From the NCBI GenBank assembly GCA_902515355.1, contig CABXUA010000004.1:1-60066 (forward strand): a stretch of DNA of 60,066 bases, read 5' to 3'. The stretch comes from an uncultured Pelagibacteraceae bacterium. Lineage in GTDB: Bacteria > Pseudomonadota > Alphaproteobacteria > Pelagibacterales > Pelagibacteraceae. The notes under the pieces were generated by a model, which saw nothing but the letters and a program-made list of their open reading frames with translations, ran no database searches and was not told the DNA's origin. How positions within the stretch are numbered: position 1 is the stretch's first letter; the number at the start of each line of letters is the position of its first letter. Position numbers and translations under genes: made by a program. Below, in pieces: positions 16,932-26,907 of this stretch.

Positions 16932-18796
16932 GCAGATTTTGTCATTTTTAATTTTTTTATGTATCCAAGAAGTATTATTGCTGCTGCAGGAGTTACTCCG
17001 TCTATTCTAAGAGCTTGACCTAATGTTTTGGGTCTTATTTCATTTAATTTAGACTTAATCTCATTCGATAGACCGCTAAAAGAGTCATACTTAATGCCCT
17101 CAGGTATCATTATTCCTTCATCCTTCTTGAAGGCTTTAATATCGTGGGACTGCCTGTTAAGATATCCAGAGTAATGAGCATCAATTTCAACCTGCTTATC
17201 AATTCGTTCACCATATTGAGGTATGTTGGCCCATATTGTTCTTAGTTTATTTAGATCTACATTTTTTAAAGATAGAACTTCAAGACCAGATCTTTTAACT
17301 CCATCCTTAGCAATTTTAATCGAATGTTTAGCAGCTGCATTTGGCGAAATTAAATTATTTTTTAATTCATAAACAACATGGGTCAATTTTTTTTGTTTGT
17401 CTAAAAATTTTATTTTTCTAACTTTACTAACTAAATTAATTTTAATTCCTAATGGAGTTAATCTTTGATCTGCATTATCTGCTCTAAGAGAAAGTCTATA
17501 CTCAGCCCGAGAGGTAAACATACGGTATGGCTCTGAAACACCTTTCGTAATTAGATCGTCAATCATAACGCCTATATAAGACTCTGATCTATCCAAAATA
17601 AATTCTTTCAGCATCCTTACTTTTAAAGCTGCATTTACACCTGCTATTAATCCTTGAGCGGCGGCTTCCTCATAACCTGTAGTCCCATTTATTTGTCCTG
17701 CTAAAAATAGAGATTTTATTTTTTTTGTCTCTAAAGTAGGTTTTAACTCTCTTGGGTCCACATAATCGTACTCGATTGCGTATCCCGCTCTTTTCATTTT
17801 TACATCCTCTAAACCCTTGATTTTAGCCAATATTTTAAGCTGTATTTCTTCTGGAAGGGATGTAGAGATACCATTTGGGTAAATAGTATTGTCCTTTAAT
17901 CCCTCTGGTTCTAAAAATATTTGATGTTGTTGTTTTTCCTTAAACTTTACAATTTTATCCTCTATGGCAGGACAGTACCTAGGTCCTATCCCTTTAATGT
18001 TTCCTGAATACATTGCGCTTCTTGAAATATTGTCACTAATTATTTTATGCACATCATTATTAGTATAGGTTACACCACATGATATTTGCTTATTTGATAA
18101 TTCTTCCGTCAATGATGAAAAAAAATAAGGATTTTCGTCCGCTTCCTGCATTTCGATACCGTCATAATTAATAGTAGAACCATCTAATCTTGGAGGTGTT
18201 CCAGTTTTTAATCTTCCAATTTTCATACTAAATTTTGCTAATTGTTCGCTTAAGCCAGTAGATGGTTTTTCATCAAAACGCCCTGCTGGAATTTGAGTTT
18301 CGCCAATATGGATTAGGCCATTTAAAAAAGTGCCAGTGGTTAATATTATTTGCTTGCATCTAACTTCTTTGCCACTTTGGCAAATAAAACCCTTGATCTC
18401 GTCTTCTTTGAAAATAAATTTAATCACAGGATCAGCTACAACTGTTAAATTTTTATAATTTAACAAAGTTTCTTGCATATATTTTTTGTATAGGGCTCTG
18501 TCAGACTGTGTTCTTGGCCCCCTAACAGCTGGTCCTCTACTTCTGTTAAGTAATCTAAATTGAATGCCCGATTTGTCAGCCACTTCTCCCATAACCCCAT
18601 CTAAAGCATCTATCTCTCTAACAAGATGGCCTTTACCAAGTCCTCCTATTGCAGGGTTACAGGACATCTCCCCTATAGTTTCTATCTTATGAGTAAAAAG
18701 AGCAGTATTTACACCGATTCTAGCCGATGCTGCAGCTGCTTCACACCCAGCATGTCCACCGCCTATAACGGCTATCTCATAGTCTAAATTACTCAT
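16928..18796 (-). CDS. mnmG: tRNA uridine-5-carboxymethylaminomethyl modification enzyme MnmG (GidA)
   Basis: FAD-dependent enzyme that, with MnmE, modifies the wobble uridine of several tRNAs. The FAD-binding motif [11 protein letters not shown] lies at the N-terminus, followed by [14 protein letters not shown]. The signature [11 protein letters not shown] and the tRNA-interacting C-terminal helical domain are present, with MTSRAEYRL-like text ([18 protein letters not shown]). At 622 residues it is full length. It is adjacent to mnmE (51 bp) and overlaps rsmG by 4 bp. Confidence 0.98.
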   Translation of the reverse strand: MSNLDYEIAVIGGGHAGCEAAAASARIGVNTALFTHKIETIGEMSCNPAIGGLGKGHLVREIDALDGVMGEVADKSGIQFRLLNRSRGPAVRGPRTQSDRALYKKYMQETLLNYKNLTVVADPVIKFIFKEDEIKGFICQSGKEVRCKQIILTTGTFLNGLIHIGETQIPAGRFDEKPSTGLSEQLAKFSMKIGRLKTGTPPRLDGSTINYDGIEMQEADENPYFFSSLTEELSNKQISCGVTYTNNDVHKIISDNISRSAMYSGNIKGIGPRYCPAIEDKIVKFKEKQQHQIFLEPEGLKDNTIYPNGISTSLPEEIQLKILAKIKGLEDVKMKRAGYAIEYDYVDPRELKPTLETKKIKSLFLAGQINGTTGYEEAAAQGLIAGVNAALKVRMLKEFILDRSESYIGVMIDDLITKGVSEPYRMFTSRAEYRLSLRADNADQRLTPLGIKINLVSKVRKIKFLDKQKKLTHVVYELKNNLISPNAAAKHSIKIAKDGVKRSGLEVLSLKNVDLNKLRTIWANIPQYGERIDKQVEIDAHYSGYLNRQSHDIKAFKKDEGIMIPEGIKYDSFSGLSNEIKSKLNEIRPKTLGQALRIDGVTPAAAIILLGYIKKLKMTKSA

Positions 18797-18847
18797 AACT
18801 TAAATGTATCTGTATAAATTGATTTTACAAGATGTATTTTTTGCTAA

Positions 18848-20179
18848 TTATTTACCAATACAGAAATCTTGGAAGATAGCTCCTAGTATCTCTTCCACAT
18901 CAACCTTCCCTACAATGCTCCCTAAGTGTCTTGTAGCTTGTCTTAAATCCTCTGCGGCTATTTCTATCTCCTTGGATTGATCCTTTTCCAGAAATTTTTC
19001 TATTTCTTTAAGAGCGGCATTTAGTTTGGCTCTATGCCTTTCTCTAGTTATTAGAATATTATTATTTTTCATAAATTTTGTAGATAGTTTATCTTTAATT
19101 AATTTAATCAAACTATCAATATTTTTATTTTTAATCACTGAAATTAAAATTTGATCGTTTTTTTTAAATTCGTTTTTTGAAACTTTTTTATTTAAATCTG
19201 ACTTATTAAAAACCAGGATACAATCTTTATTTATTAATTTTTTTAAATCCTTGTTAATTGACTTTTTAGAAGAGTCGATCATGATTAATGTTAGGTCAGA
19301 GTGTTTTGCCTTTTTGATAGCTCTTTTAATACCTTCCTTTTCAATTTTATTTTTAACTTTTCTGATACCGGCTGTATCTGCTAAAATAACTGGATAACCA
19401 TCAATATTGAGATATGTCTCTATTACATCTCTCGTTGTGCCCTCTTGTTCAGAAACTATAGCTGCCTCTCTTTTAGAAAGTAGATTAAGTAAGGAGGATT
19501 TGCCTGCGTTTACTTCTCCAATAATAGATATCCTAAATCCATCCCTAATTTTTTCTCCAATTTTTTGATCTTCAAGTATTTTTTTAATATCTTTATGCAC
19601 TTGCTTTATTGAGATTTGCACTTCATTCAAAACGTTTTCAGGCAAATCGTCTTCGGCAAAATCTATTTTAGCCTCAATATAAGATAGTGATTTTATTAGT
19701 TTTTCTCTTAAAGAATTATAGTGATTTGAAGCATTGCCCTGTATAAGCTTAATAGCTTGTTGTCTTTGCTGTTCTGTTTCTGCATGGATTAAATCTCCAA
19801 TACTTTCAGCTTCTAATAAATCCATTTTATTATTTTGAAATGCAAGTTTAGTAAATTCTCCTGGCTCGGCTAATCTACAGTTTTCCTGATTTCCCAATAC
19901 CTTTAAAAAATAACTAATTACAGCGTTGCTTCCATGAGTATGAAACTCTACTAAATCTTCTCCGGTGTAGCTGTTAGGTCCAGGAGACCATAATAATAAA
20001 CCCTCATCGATCATCTTGTTATTTGAAGGATTATAAAACTTACAAATATTTACCTCTTTGGATTTAATATCGTTTTTCTTTGTTATTAATTTTGAAATTT
20101 GAAGACTGTCTTTCCCAGACAATCTTAAAATTGCAATCCCAGAGGGACCTCTTCCTGTTGATACTGCGAATATATTCAT
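18848..20179 (-). CDS. mnmE: tRNA modification GTPase MnmE (TrmE)
   Basis: Partner of MnmG in wobble-uridine modification. An N-terminal formyl-THF-binding domain (starting IFAVSTGRGPSGIAILRLSG) is followed by helices and an inserted G domain. The G1 motif is GEVNAGKSSLLN, the G2 region is EGTTRDV, G3 is DTAG and G4 is NKSD. The protein ends in the diagnostic CIGK, whose Cys is needed for modification. At 443 residues it is complete. The gene is divergent from ogt. Confidence 0.98.
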   Translation of the reverse strand: MNIFAVSTGRGPSGIAILRLSGKDSLQISKLITKKNDIKSKEVNICKFYNPSNNKMIDEGLLLWSPGPNSYTGEDLVEFHTHGSNAVISYFLKVLGNQENCRLAEPGEFTKLAFQNNKMDLLEAESIGDLIHAETEQQRQQAIKLIQGNASNHYNSLREKLIKSLSYIEAKIDFAEDDLPENVLNEVQISIKQVHKDIKKILEDQKIGEKIRDGFRISIIGEVNAGKSSLLNLLSKREAAIVSEQEGTTRDVIETYLNIDGYPVILADTAGIRKVKNKIEKEGIKRAIKKAKHSDLTLIMIDSSKKSINKDLKKLINKDCILVFNKSDLNKKVSKNEFKKNDQILISVIKNKNIDSLIKLIKDKLSTKFMKNNNILITRERHRAKLNAALKEIEKFLEKDQSKEIEIAAEDLRQATRHLGSIVGKVDVEEILGAIFQDFCIGK

Positions 20180-20214
20180 TTGTTTTTTTTTAATTTTTCA
20201 ATAGCATAGAATAT

Positions 20215-20667
20215 ATGAAAAATACTATTTCTTTTAATACTAAGTTTGGCTGGATTTCAGCTACAGAAATCAATCAAAAAATAACTAAAATTCAATTTAT
20301 TAAGGTTAAAAATACTGGTGTATTTTCTAAAAATTTAAAAAATCTCCGAAGATATTTTTTAGCTTATTTTGAAGGGAACATAAAAACTTTGAAAGCACCA
20401 ATTAAAATCATAGGTAACTCAACGCAAAGAAAAATATGGAATGAATTAAAAAAAATTCCAAAAGGTGAAACAAAAAGTTATGGAAATATCGCCAAAAGAT
20501 TAAAAATGTCACCTAGGTATGTAGGTAGGGTTTGTGGAGAAAACAAACTCGTCCTGATTGTTCCTTGTCATAGGGTAATTAAGTCAGATGGATCCTTAGG
20601 AGGATTTTCTGCGACAGAAGGAGTTAAATTAAAGGAAAGATTATTAAATTTTGAAAAAATTAGCTAG
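20215..20667 (+). CDS. ogt: Methylated-DNA--protein-cysteine methyltransferase
   Basis: Suicidal DNA-repair protein that transfers alkyl groups from O6-alkylguanine to its own Cys. The active site [16 protein letters not shown] places the acceptor Cys at about residue 118. A winged-helix DNA-binding segment ([22 protein letters not shown]) precedes it. At 150 residues it has a reduced N-terminal domain. It is the only plus-strand gene among the minus-strand genes left of the origin, and it overlaps the rho 3' end by 8 bp. Whether it is called ogt or ada-like does not change the function. Confidence 0.93.
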   Translation: MKNTISFNTKFGWISATEINQKITKIQFIKVKNTGVFSKNLKNLRRYFLAYFEGNIKTLKAPIKIIGNSTQRKIWNELKKIPKGETKSYGNIAKRLKMSPRYVGRVCGENKLVLIVPCHRVIKSDGSLGGFSATEGVKLKERLLNFEKIS

Positions 20668-21931
20668 GTTTATTCATTGAAACGAAGAAATCAGCATTAT
20701 TTTTAGTGTTTTTAAGCTTGGACATTAAAAATTCTATTCCATCCATCGTGCCCATAGGGCTAATAATTCTTCTTAGAACGTTAACTTTAGTTAAGTCTTC
20801 TTTTTTGAATAAAAGTTCTTCTCTTCTTGTTCCTGAACGAGTTATGTCAATCGCAGGATAAATTCTTTTGTCTGCAATTTTTCTATCTAAAATTAATTCA
20901 GAATTACCTGTTCCTTTAAATTCTTCAAAGATCACCTCGTCCATTCTGCTACCGGTGTCAATTAAAGCTGTAGAAATAATCGTCAAGGAACCGCCTTGTT
21001 CTATATTTCTTGCAGCTCCAAAGAATCTTTTTGGTCTTTGAAGAGCATTAGCATCAACACCTCCGGTTAAAACCTTTCCAGAGCTAGGTACAACAGCATT
21101 GTAGGCTCTTCCTAGTCTCGTTATAGAGTCTAAAAGAATAATTACATCTTTTTTGTGTTCGGTTAATCTTTTTGCTTTTTCGATAACCATTTCGGCTACC
21201 GCAACGTGTCTTGAGGCTGGTTCATCGAAAGTTGAACTTATTACTTCGCCTTTTACTGAACGTTGCATGTCAGTTACTTCTTCAGGACGTTCATCTATTA
21301 GCAAAACCATCAAATAACACTCAGGATGATTTTTAGCTATAGAGTCCGCAATGTTTTGCAGAATAATTGTTTTACCTGCTTTTGGAGGAGAAATAATTAG
21401 AGATCTTTGACCCTTTCCAATTGGACTAACTAAATCGATTAATCTAGCAGTTTGATCTGGTTTTTTTTCTATTTCATTTTTTTCAATTTCCATCTTTAAT
21501 TGTTTGTTTGGGTAAAGAGGAGTTAAATTATCAAAGGCTATCTTGTTTCTTCCTTTTTCTGGATTCTCAAAATTTATTTGGTTTACTTTCAATAGTGCAA
21601 AGTATCTTTCTGCATCTTTTGGGGCTCTTATTTCTCCTTCGACTGAGTCTCCTGTTCTGAGACCAAATCTTCTAATTTGGCTTGGGCTAACGTAAATATC
21701 ATCTGGGCCTGGTAAATAATTAGATTCTATAGCTCTTAAAAAACCAAAGCCATCTTGCAGTACCTCTAGTACTCCAGCGCCAGTTATTTGCTCATTTTTT
21801 TCTGCTAATTTTTTTAATATAGCAAATAATATTTCTTGCTTTCTAAGAGTGCTGGGGTTTTCTATTCCTAATTTTTCAGCTTCTGCAATAAGCTCTGATG
21901 GGCTTTTTTTCTTAAGTTCTTGTAGGTTCAT
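20660..21931 (-). CDS. rho: Transcription termination factor Rho
   Basis: Hexameric RNA helicase that ends transcripts at Rho-dependent sites. An N-terminal RNA-binding region ([25 protein letters not shown]) belongs to the cold-shock-like fold. The Walker A motif is SPPKAGKT, and [14 protein letters not shown] and the Q/R-loop region ([20 protein letters not shown]) follow. At 423 residues it is full length. With few strong hairpin terminators visible in this window, Rho probably does much of the termination. Confidence 0.98.
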   Translation of the reverse strand: MNLQELKKKSPSELIAEAEKLGIENPSTLRKQEILFAILKKLAEKNEQITGAGVLEVLQDGFGFLRAIESNYLPGPDDIYVSPSQIRRFGLRTGDSVEGEIRAPKDAERYFALLKVNQINFENPEKGRNKIAFDNLTPLYPNKQLKMEIEKNEIEKKPDQTARLIDLVSPIGKGQRSLIISPPKAGKTIILQNIADSIAKNHPECYLMVLLIDERPEEVTDMQRSVKGEVISSTFDEPASRHVAVAEMVIEKAKRLTEHKKDVIILLDSITRLGRAYNAVVPSSGKVLTGGVDANALQRPKRFFGAARNIEQGGSLTIISTALIDTGSRMDEVIFEEFKGTGNSELILDRKIADKRIYPAIDITRSGTRREELLFKKEDLTKVNVLRRIISPMGTMDGIEFLMSKLKNTKNNADFFVSMNKPS

Positions 21932-21995
21932 ATTTGATTGCTTGTTTACTAGGTAAGTAGTTTTAATATAAGTTCTTTTATAATAATTTCAAGCC

Positions 21996-22430
21996 CTATA
22001 ATGGCTTAAATATAACAAGAAATACTACGATAATAAGCAGAATAGTGGGTACTTCATTGAATATTCGATAAAATCTTGGTGAGTAACTATTTTCGTTAAC
22101 TTCAAATTTTCGCAAACAATTAAGCAAGAAAAAGTGATAAATGCTCAAAATAATTACAAAAATTAACTTTAGTTGTAACCATAGATCAGAAAGACTCTGC
22201 AAACCAATTGAGTGAATTAAAAGAAATCCAAAAATCCAAGATAAAATCATAGCAGGATTCATTATGTAAAAGAAAAGTCTTCTTTCCATAATTTTAAACG
22301 TATTGTCTTGTCCAACATTGTCTTTGGTTTCTGAATGGTAAACAAATATCCTAGGAAGATATAGTAAGCCTGCCATCCAAGATATCACTGCGATTAGATG
22401 TAGGGCTTTAAAGGTTAAATATGCATTCAT
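21996..22430 (-). CDS. hemJ: Protoporphyrinogen oxidase HemJ
   Basis: Integral membrane protein (about four spans, 144 residues) that converts protoporphyrinogen IX to protoporphyrin IX. The N-terminus (LTFKALHLIAVISWMAGLLYLPRIFVYH) carries the conserved His and the WMAGLLYLPR signature of the HemJ/UPF0093 family. Its place between rho and hemH-hemE supports a haem-pathway role: HemE, HemJ and HemH catalyse three of the last haem steps. Confidence 0.93.
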   Translation of the reverse strand: MNAYLTFKALHLIAVISWMAGLLYLPRIFVYHSETKDNVGQDNTFKIMERRLFFYIMNPAMILSWIFGFLLIHSIGLQSLSDLWLQLKLIFVIILSIYHFFLLNCLRKFEVNENSYSPRFYRIFNEVPTILLIIVVFLVIFKPL

Positions 22431-22433
22431 TTA

Positions 22434-23429
22434 TTATATATATTTACTTATTAAATGTTTGAATAAATTTATGTGATCTTCATTATCGTTTAAGCAAGGG
22501 ATCAAATCAAAATTTTCTCCACCTGCATTTACAAAACTTTCTTTGCCCTGTATTAAAATTTCTTCCAAAGTTTCTACACAATCAGATGCAAAGCCAGGAC
22601 AAATTACTAATATATTCTTTACTCCTTCTTTCGGTAATTTCTCTAAAGTTTTATCTGTGTAAGGTTGTAGCCATTCTTGGGGGCCAAACCTTGATTGAAA
22701 AGTTGTTTTAATCTTAATATTTTGATCGAATTTTTCAGTTAAAAGTCTTGAAGTTTTTTGACAATAACATTGATAAGGATCTCCTTTTTCAAAATATTTT
22801 TTTGGTATTCCATGGTAAGAAACTAATATCAATTCGGGTTTCCAAGTTATCTCTGATATTTTTTTTTTTATACTTTTTATAAGAGCTTCGATATATAAAG
22901 ACTCTGACTCGTAATGAGGAATTATTTGTAAACTTGGTTGCCATCTCATCTTCATTAAACTTCTATAAACTTCGTCACAAACTGTTGCGGTCGTTGCGGC
23001 TGCATACTGAGGATACAAAGGTAAAACCACCATGTTCTCACAACCTGCAGATTGTAATTTTCTAACTTTGCTATAGATGCTTGGATTGCCATATCTCATA
23101 GCATAATCAACTATAACTTTATCTGAACCTATTTTATCGATTAATTTTTTTGTTTGCATGATTGTGTAGTATCTGAGAGGTGACATGTTTTCTTTTTTCA
23201 TCCATATTTTTTTATATGCCTCAGCAGTCTTGGAAGGTCTGAAATTTAGGATTATTAGATTCAAGATTATTTGCCATAATATTGGGTTTACTTCTATTAC
23301 TCTCCGGTCAGACAAAAATTCTTTTAAATATTTTCTTATATCAATCCAGCTTGTGGAATCTGGAGTACCAAGGTTTACTAGAAGAACACCTGTCTTACCA
23401 AATTTTACTTTAGGGTGATCGTTGTTCAT
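22434..23429 (-). CDS. hemH: Ferrochelatase
   Basis: Inserts iron into protoporphyrin IX to make haem. The N-terminus has GVLLVNLGTPDS and LKEFLSDRRVIE, both typical of HemH. The iron-binding His is in SYHGIP near the middle, followed by QCYCQKTSRLL and the FQSRFGPQEWLQPYT signature. At 331 residues it is a normal bacterial length. It overlaps hemE by 4 bp (ATGA) and lies four bases before hemJ. Confidence 0.97.
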   Translation of the reverse strand: MNNDHPKVKFGKTGVLLVNLGTPDSTSWIDIRKYLKEFLSDRRVIEVNPILWQIILNLIILNFRPSKTAEAYKKIWMKKENMSPLRYYTIMQTKKLIDKIGSDKVIVDYAMRYGNPSIYSKVRKLQSAGCENMVVLPLYPQYAAATTATVCDEVYRSLMKMRWQPSLQIIPHYESESLYIEALIKSIKKKISEITWKPELILVSYHGIPKKYFEKGDPYQCYCQKTSRLLTEKFDQNIKIKTTFQSRFGPQEWLQPYTDKTLEKLPKEGVKNILVICPGFASDCVETLEEILIQGKESFVNAGGENFDLIPCLNDNEDHINLFKHLISKYI

Positions 23430-24433
23430 TTGTAAGATTTAACTCTATTAATTATTTTTGCAAGTATATCTGGGTTTGTTTCTGGTAGAAGACCATGTCC
23501 AAGATTGAATATATAAGGTGTGTTTCGAAAATTATCTAAATACTTATCAACCTCAAGATTAATTTTCTTTTCGTCTTCAAATAAGATTTTAGGATCCATG
23601 CCTCCTTGAAGACAAACATTTTTTAAATTATCTTTTGCCCATTTTGGATCTATATCGTAATCAATGTTAATGCCATGAGGTTTAACAATTTCTAAGAATT
23701 TTTTGTAGTTTACCCCGATACCTTTTGGGAAACAAACAACCGGTAAATTTATCTCTTTGCAATAATCAACTAGTTTTTTGTTGGGAGTAAAACAATAATC
23801 ATTTATTTCGTTGTCTGGAATAATTCCTGCCCAAGAATCAAAAATTTGCACAACATCTGCGCCTGCGTTCATTTGGTTTTTTATATGTAGACAAAGAAAT
23901 TTATTAAGTTTTTCAAGTACCACGTCTCTCTTAAAATCTTTTTTTATATTTTCTAAATTAATTTTTTTTTTATCTTGTCTTAATCCCATCATATAAACTA
24001 TTAGTGTCCAAGGTGCTCCAATAAATGAAATTAAGCTCTTTTCTCTACTTAATTTTTTTCTTGTTTTTGTTATAGCTTGATAAACAGGATTTAGTTTTTT
24101 TGTAAAATTATCTTCTTTGTTTTCTAAAAAAACTTTCATATTAAATTTAGATAATTTTGGTCCTTTGCCTTTAATAAATTCAACTGTTTGTCCTAATCCA
24201 TAGGGCACCATTAAAATATCAGAAAAAATTATTGCTGCGTCTAAATCAAAGCGATCTAGGGGTTGTAAAGTTATTTCAGAACTTAAATCACTATTAAGAC
24301 ATAATTTAATGAAATTTGGATTCTTTGATCTTATTTCTCTAAATTCAGGAAGATACCGACCTGCTTGTCTCATAAACCATACAGGAATACAAGACGTATC
24401 TTTTTTTATTAAACAATTAGTTATTTTACTCAT
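23426..24433 (-). CDS. hemE: Uroporphyrinogen III decarboxylase
   Basis: Converts uroporphyrinogen III to coproporphyrinogen III in the haem pathway. The N-terminal signature PVWFMRQAGRYLPEFRE is present, with the catalytic Asp region FSDILMVPYGLG. Later comes GAPWTLIVYM. At 335 residues it is complete. It is the first gene of hemE-hemH-hemJ and starts at the edge of the putative oriC, the position it holds in Rickettsia and Caulobacter. Confidence 0.98.
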   Translation of the reverse strand: MSKITNCLIKKDTSCIPVWFMRQAGRYLPEFREIRSKNPNFIKLCLNSDLSSEITLQPLDRFDLDAAIIFSDILMVPYGLGQTVEFIKGKGPKLSKFNMKVFLENKEDNFTKKLNPVYQAITKTRKKLSREKSLISFIGAPWTLIVYMMGLRQDKKKINLENIKKDFKRDVVLEKLNKFLCLHIKNQMNAGADVVQIFDSWAGIIPDNEINDYCFTPNKKLVDYCKEINLPVVCFPKGIGVNYKKFLEIVKPHGINIDYDIDPKWAKDNLKNVCLQGGMDPKILFEDEKKINLEVDKYLDNFRNTPYIFNLGHGLLPETNPDILAKIINRVKSYK

Positions 24434-24713
24434 TAATATAATTATATATTTATAGGTAGTATATGTAATAGGTCATGTTAGTTAGATAAATAAGTAATTA
24501 TACAGAGTTTTACACATTTTATTCTAATTAAAAACCGCAATAATTATAAAATTATCAAGATTTATAAATATTATACACACTCTATTAAAACTATTATGCT
24601 TTATATTAACATTTAATAAAATGTTAGAAATTTGTTAATTAATGTTAATGTTTTTTTTAATAATAAAAAACAAATGTATAAAAAAAAGTTATAACTAAAA
24701 TATCAACACACTT
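24434..24713. other. oriC: Putative chromosomal replication origin (oriC)
   Basis: A 280-bp gene-free, extremely A/T-rich region between divergent hemE and the PPSR gene. In Rickettsia and Caulobacter oriC is at or next to hemE, with the PPSR-type gene (RP001-like) on the other side. It contains an exact DnaA box (24571-24579), a near match TTTTACACA (24508-24516), and a perfect hairpin TAACATTT-AATA-AAATGTTA (24607-24626). A GTTAAT-repeat stretch (about 24634-24650) lies next to a T8 run. Transcription points away on both sides. No gene was seen in it. Confidence 0.82.
24571..24579 (+). promoter_or_regulatory. DnaA box
   Basis: TTATACACA matches the DnaA box consensus TTATNCACA exactly. It lies near the middle of the hemE-PPSR intergenic region. 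Confidence 0.75.
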
Positions 24714-25535
24714 ATGTCCGAAAAATACAATGTATATCTTATATCAGACTCAACCGGTGAAACCCTTGATAGAATTTTCCTCTCTCTGAAGTCTCAATTT
24801 ACAAATTTTGATTATAATAAAAAAGAGTTTGTGTTTGTTAGAACACAACAGCAAGTAGATAAAATTTTAAAAGAAAGTGAAGAGACAAAAAACTCAATTA
24901 TTCTATATACAATAGTTGAAACAAAACTAGCAAAATATTTAGGCGATAAAGCTGGTGAAAAAAACATTCCCTGTTTTGGAATATTAGGAAATCTGATTTT
25001 AACATTTTCTAAACTCTTAAATCAAAAAGCCTCTCACAAACCTAGTGCGCAACACGTCTTAGATGCTGATTACTATAATAGAATAGAGGCTATACAATTT
25101 ACCATGTCTCACGATGACGGAAAAAAAACGGAAGATATTGAAAAATCAGATATTGTTCTTTTCGGAGTGAGCAGGACTGGAAAAACTCCCACATCTATTT
25201 ATCTTGCCAATAGAGGATATAAAACTATGAACATACCTTTAGTTCTAAATCAAGAAATTCCAGAAAAGCTAAAATTAGGAAAAGTCAAAGCCTGCGTAGT
25301 TGGCTTGTATGCAGATCCTTTAAGGCTATCTGATATAAGGAGAAATAGAGTTAACATAATGAACGAAAGAAAATTATCAAATTATACAGACTTAGACTCA
25401 ATTAAAAATGAAATTGAGGACTCCAAAAAGATCTTTAAGAAACATAATTGGCCGATTATCGATGTTACCAGAAAATCAATCGAAGAAACAGCGGCATCCA
25501 TTTTAAAAATATATGATATACAAAAAAATAAATGA
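24714..25535 (+). CDS. PPSR-family kinase/pyrophosphorylase (PEP synthase or PPDK regulator)
   Basis: Member of the DUF299 family, which switches phosphoenolpyruvate synthase or pyruvate phosphate dikinase by ADP-dependent phosphorylation and phosphate-dependent dephosphorylation. The P-loop GVSRTGKTPTSIYLANRG lies near residue 150. The N-terminal YLISDSTGET and the middle KPSAQHVLDADYYNRIEAI are family features. At 273 residues it is full length. Its partner dikinase is not in this window. It is the first gene right of the origin and overlaps maf by 4 bp. Confidence 0.93.
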   Translation: MSEKYNVYLISDSTGETLDRIFLSLKSQFTNFDYNKKEFVFVRTQQQVDKILKESEETKNSIILYTIVETKLAKYLGDKAGEKNIPCFGILGNLILTFSKLLNQKASHKPSAQHVLDADYYNRIEAIQFTMSHDDGKKTEDIEKSDIVLFGVSRTGKTPTSIYLANRGYKTMNIPLVLNQEIPEKLKLGKVKACVVGLYADPLRLSDIRRNRVNIMNERKLSNYTDLDSIKNEIEDSKKIFKKHNWPIIDVTRKSIEETAASILKIYDIQKNK

Positions 25536-26113
25536 AAATTATTCTAGCATCCAAAAGCGGGGTAAGAAAAAAAATTCTTATTGAAAATAAAATTAGTTGT
25601 GAAGTTATACCCTCAAACATTGACGAGGACATGTTTAAGGAGTCACTGTTAAACGAAGGAGCATCACCAGAATTGATTTCTAAAAATTTAGCAGAACTCA
25701 AAGCAAATAAAATAAGCAAGCAAAACCAAGATAGACTTGTTTTGGGGGCTGATAGTGTAATAGATTTAAATAAAGAGTTGCTCTCAAAACCCAAGAGTAG
25801 ACAAGAAGCCCTAGAAATACTACAAAAATTAAATGGTCAAAAACATCAACTTATCAGTTCTGTTTGTATATCTAAAAATGGATCTATGATATGGCATTAC
25901 ACAGATGCATCCACTTTAACAATGAAGCAACTTAATTTGGACGAAATTAAAGCATACCTATCAAAGATAAAAGATAAAGAACTGTATGCTTATGGTGTTT
26001 ATCAGATCGAAGCTGATGGTAGATCTCTGTTTTCAAAAATAGAGGGAGACGAGAATTCAATTATGGGCTTGCCAGTAGTTAAAATAAAAGAATATTTATA
26101 TAAATTAAAATGA
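25532..26113 (+). CDS. maf: Maf-family nucleotide pyrophosphatase
   Basis: House-cleaning enzyme that hydrolyses non-canonical nucleoside triphosphates. The N-terminus IILASKSGVRKKIL corresponds to the family LASxSPRR motif, with Pro-Arg replaced by Gly-Val. LGADSVIDLN carries the conserved Asp, and SKPKSRQEALEIL and the C-terminal EGDENSIMGLPV are typical. At 193 residues it is complete. It overlaps both neighbours by 4 bp (ATGA), implying translational coupling. Confidence 0.93.
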   Translation: MKIILASKSGVRKKILIENKISCEVIPSNIDEDMFKESLLNEGASPELISKNLAELKANKISKQNQDRLVLGADSVIDLNKELLSKPKSRQEALEILQKLNGQKHQLISSVCISKNGSMIWHYTDASTLTMKQLNLDEIKAYLSKIKDKELYAYGVYQIEADGRSLFSKIEGDENSIMGLPVVKIKEYLYKLK

Positions 26114-26907
26114 AAAAATTTTTAGTCATTGGCAATCCTATTAAACACTCGCTTTCACCAAAACTTCACAACCATTGGATAAAGGAACACAAAATAAATG
26201 CAATTTACGAAAAAAAACTTTTAAAAAAAGATGATTTAAAAAATATAATTAAAGAAGTAAAGGAAGAAAAAATTCAAGGCATAAATGTTACGGTGCCTTT
26301 TAAAAAAGATGTTCTTTCTTTTTTAGATCAACAAACACCAAAAGCAATTTTAACCCAGTCAGTAAACACTATATTTAAAGAAGGCGATGCAGTTATTGGG
26401 GACAATACGGACATAGGTGGCTTTGAATTAAGCTTAAAGCACATCAATTATGAAACTAAAAATAAGAAAATATTTATTTTGGGTGCAGGCGGTGTCGTCC
26501 CATCAATCATTTTAGCTCTTAAAGCATCAGGGGTAGCAAAAATTTATTTATCGAACAGAACAAAAGAAAAAGCAGAAGAGCTTAAAAAAATTGATAAAAA
26601 TATAGATATTGTAAACTGGGGAGAAACTGTTGACTCTGATATAATTATAAACGCAACTAGTCTCGGTCTCAAACCTGACGATGAAATAAATCTAAACTTT
26701 CAGAGGTTTGGAAAAAATAAATTATTCTATGATGTAATTTATAACCCTTCTGAAACAAAATTTCTAAAAGAAGCAAAAAAAAGTGGAAACAATGTAGAGA
26801 ATGGAAAAATGATGTTTATTTATCAAGCAAAACTCTCCTTTGAAATTTGGCACGGAGTTAAACCGACAGTAGATGAAAAAGTTTTAAAACTATTAAACAA
26901 TGATTAA
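26110..26907 (+). CDS. aroE: Shikimate dehydrogenase
   Basis: NADPH-dependent enzyme of aromatic amino-acid synthesis. The N-terminus has GNPIKHSLSPKLHNHW for shikimate binding, and INVTVPFKKDVLSF carries the catalytic Lys. NTDIGGF and the Rossmann motif LGAGGVVPSI follow; the family motif is usually GAGGxxxA, here GAGGVVP. At 265 residues it is typical. It is in the maf-aroE-coaE-dnaQ block conserved next to alphaproteobacterial origins. Confidence 0.96.
   Translation: MKKFLVIGNPIKHSLSPKLHNHWIKEHKINAIYEKKLLKKDDLKNIIKEVKEEKIQGINVTVPFKKDVLSFLDQQTPKAILTQSVNTIFKEGDAVIGDNTDIGGFELSLKHINYETKNKKIFILGAGGVVPSIILALKASGVAKIYLSNRTKEKAEELKKIDKNIDIVNWGETVDSDIIINATSLGLKPDDEINLNFQRFGKNKLFYDVIYNPSETKFLKEAKKSGNNVENGKMMFIYQAKLSFEIWHGVKPTVDEKVLKLLNND

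Noticed and set aside
21991-22012. Small hairpin AAGCC...GGCTT near the hemJ stop as a terminator
   Set aside because: Only five pairs, with no clean T run downstream in the direction of transcription.
24508-24516. Second DnaA box (TTTTACACA)
   Set aside because: It has a mismatch at the third position; kept only as a weak supporting match and not listed as its own feature.
24635-24648. CtrA-like TTAA repeats in the origin region
   Set aside because: The two TTAA elements are separated by six bases rather than seven, and such A/T words are expected by chance here.
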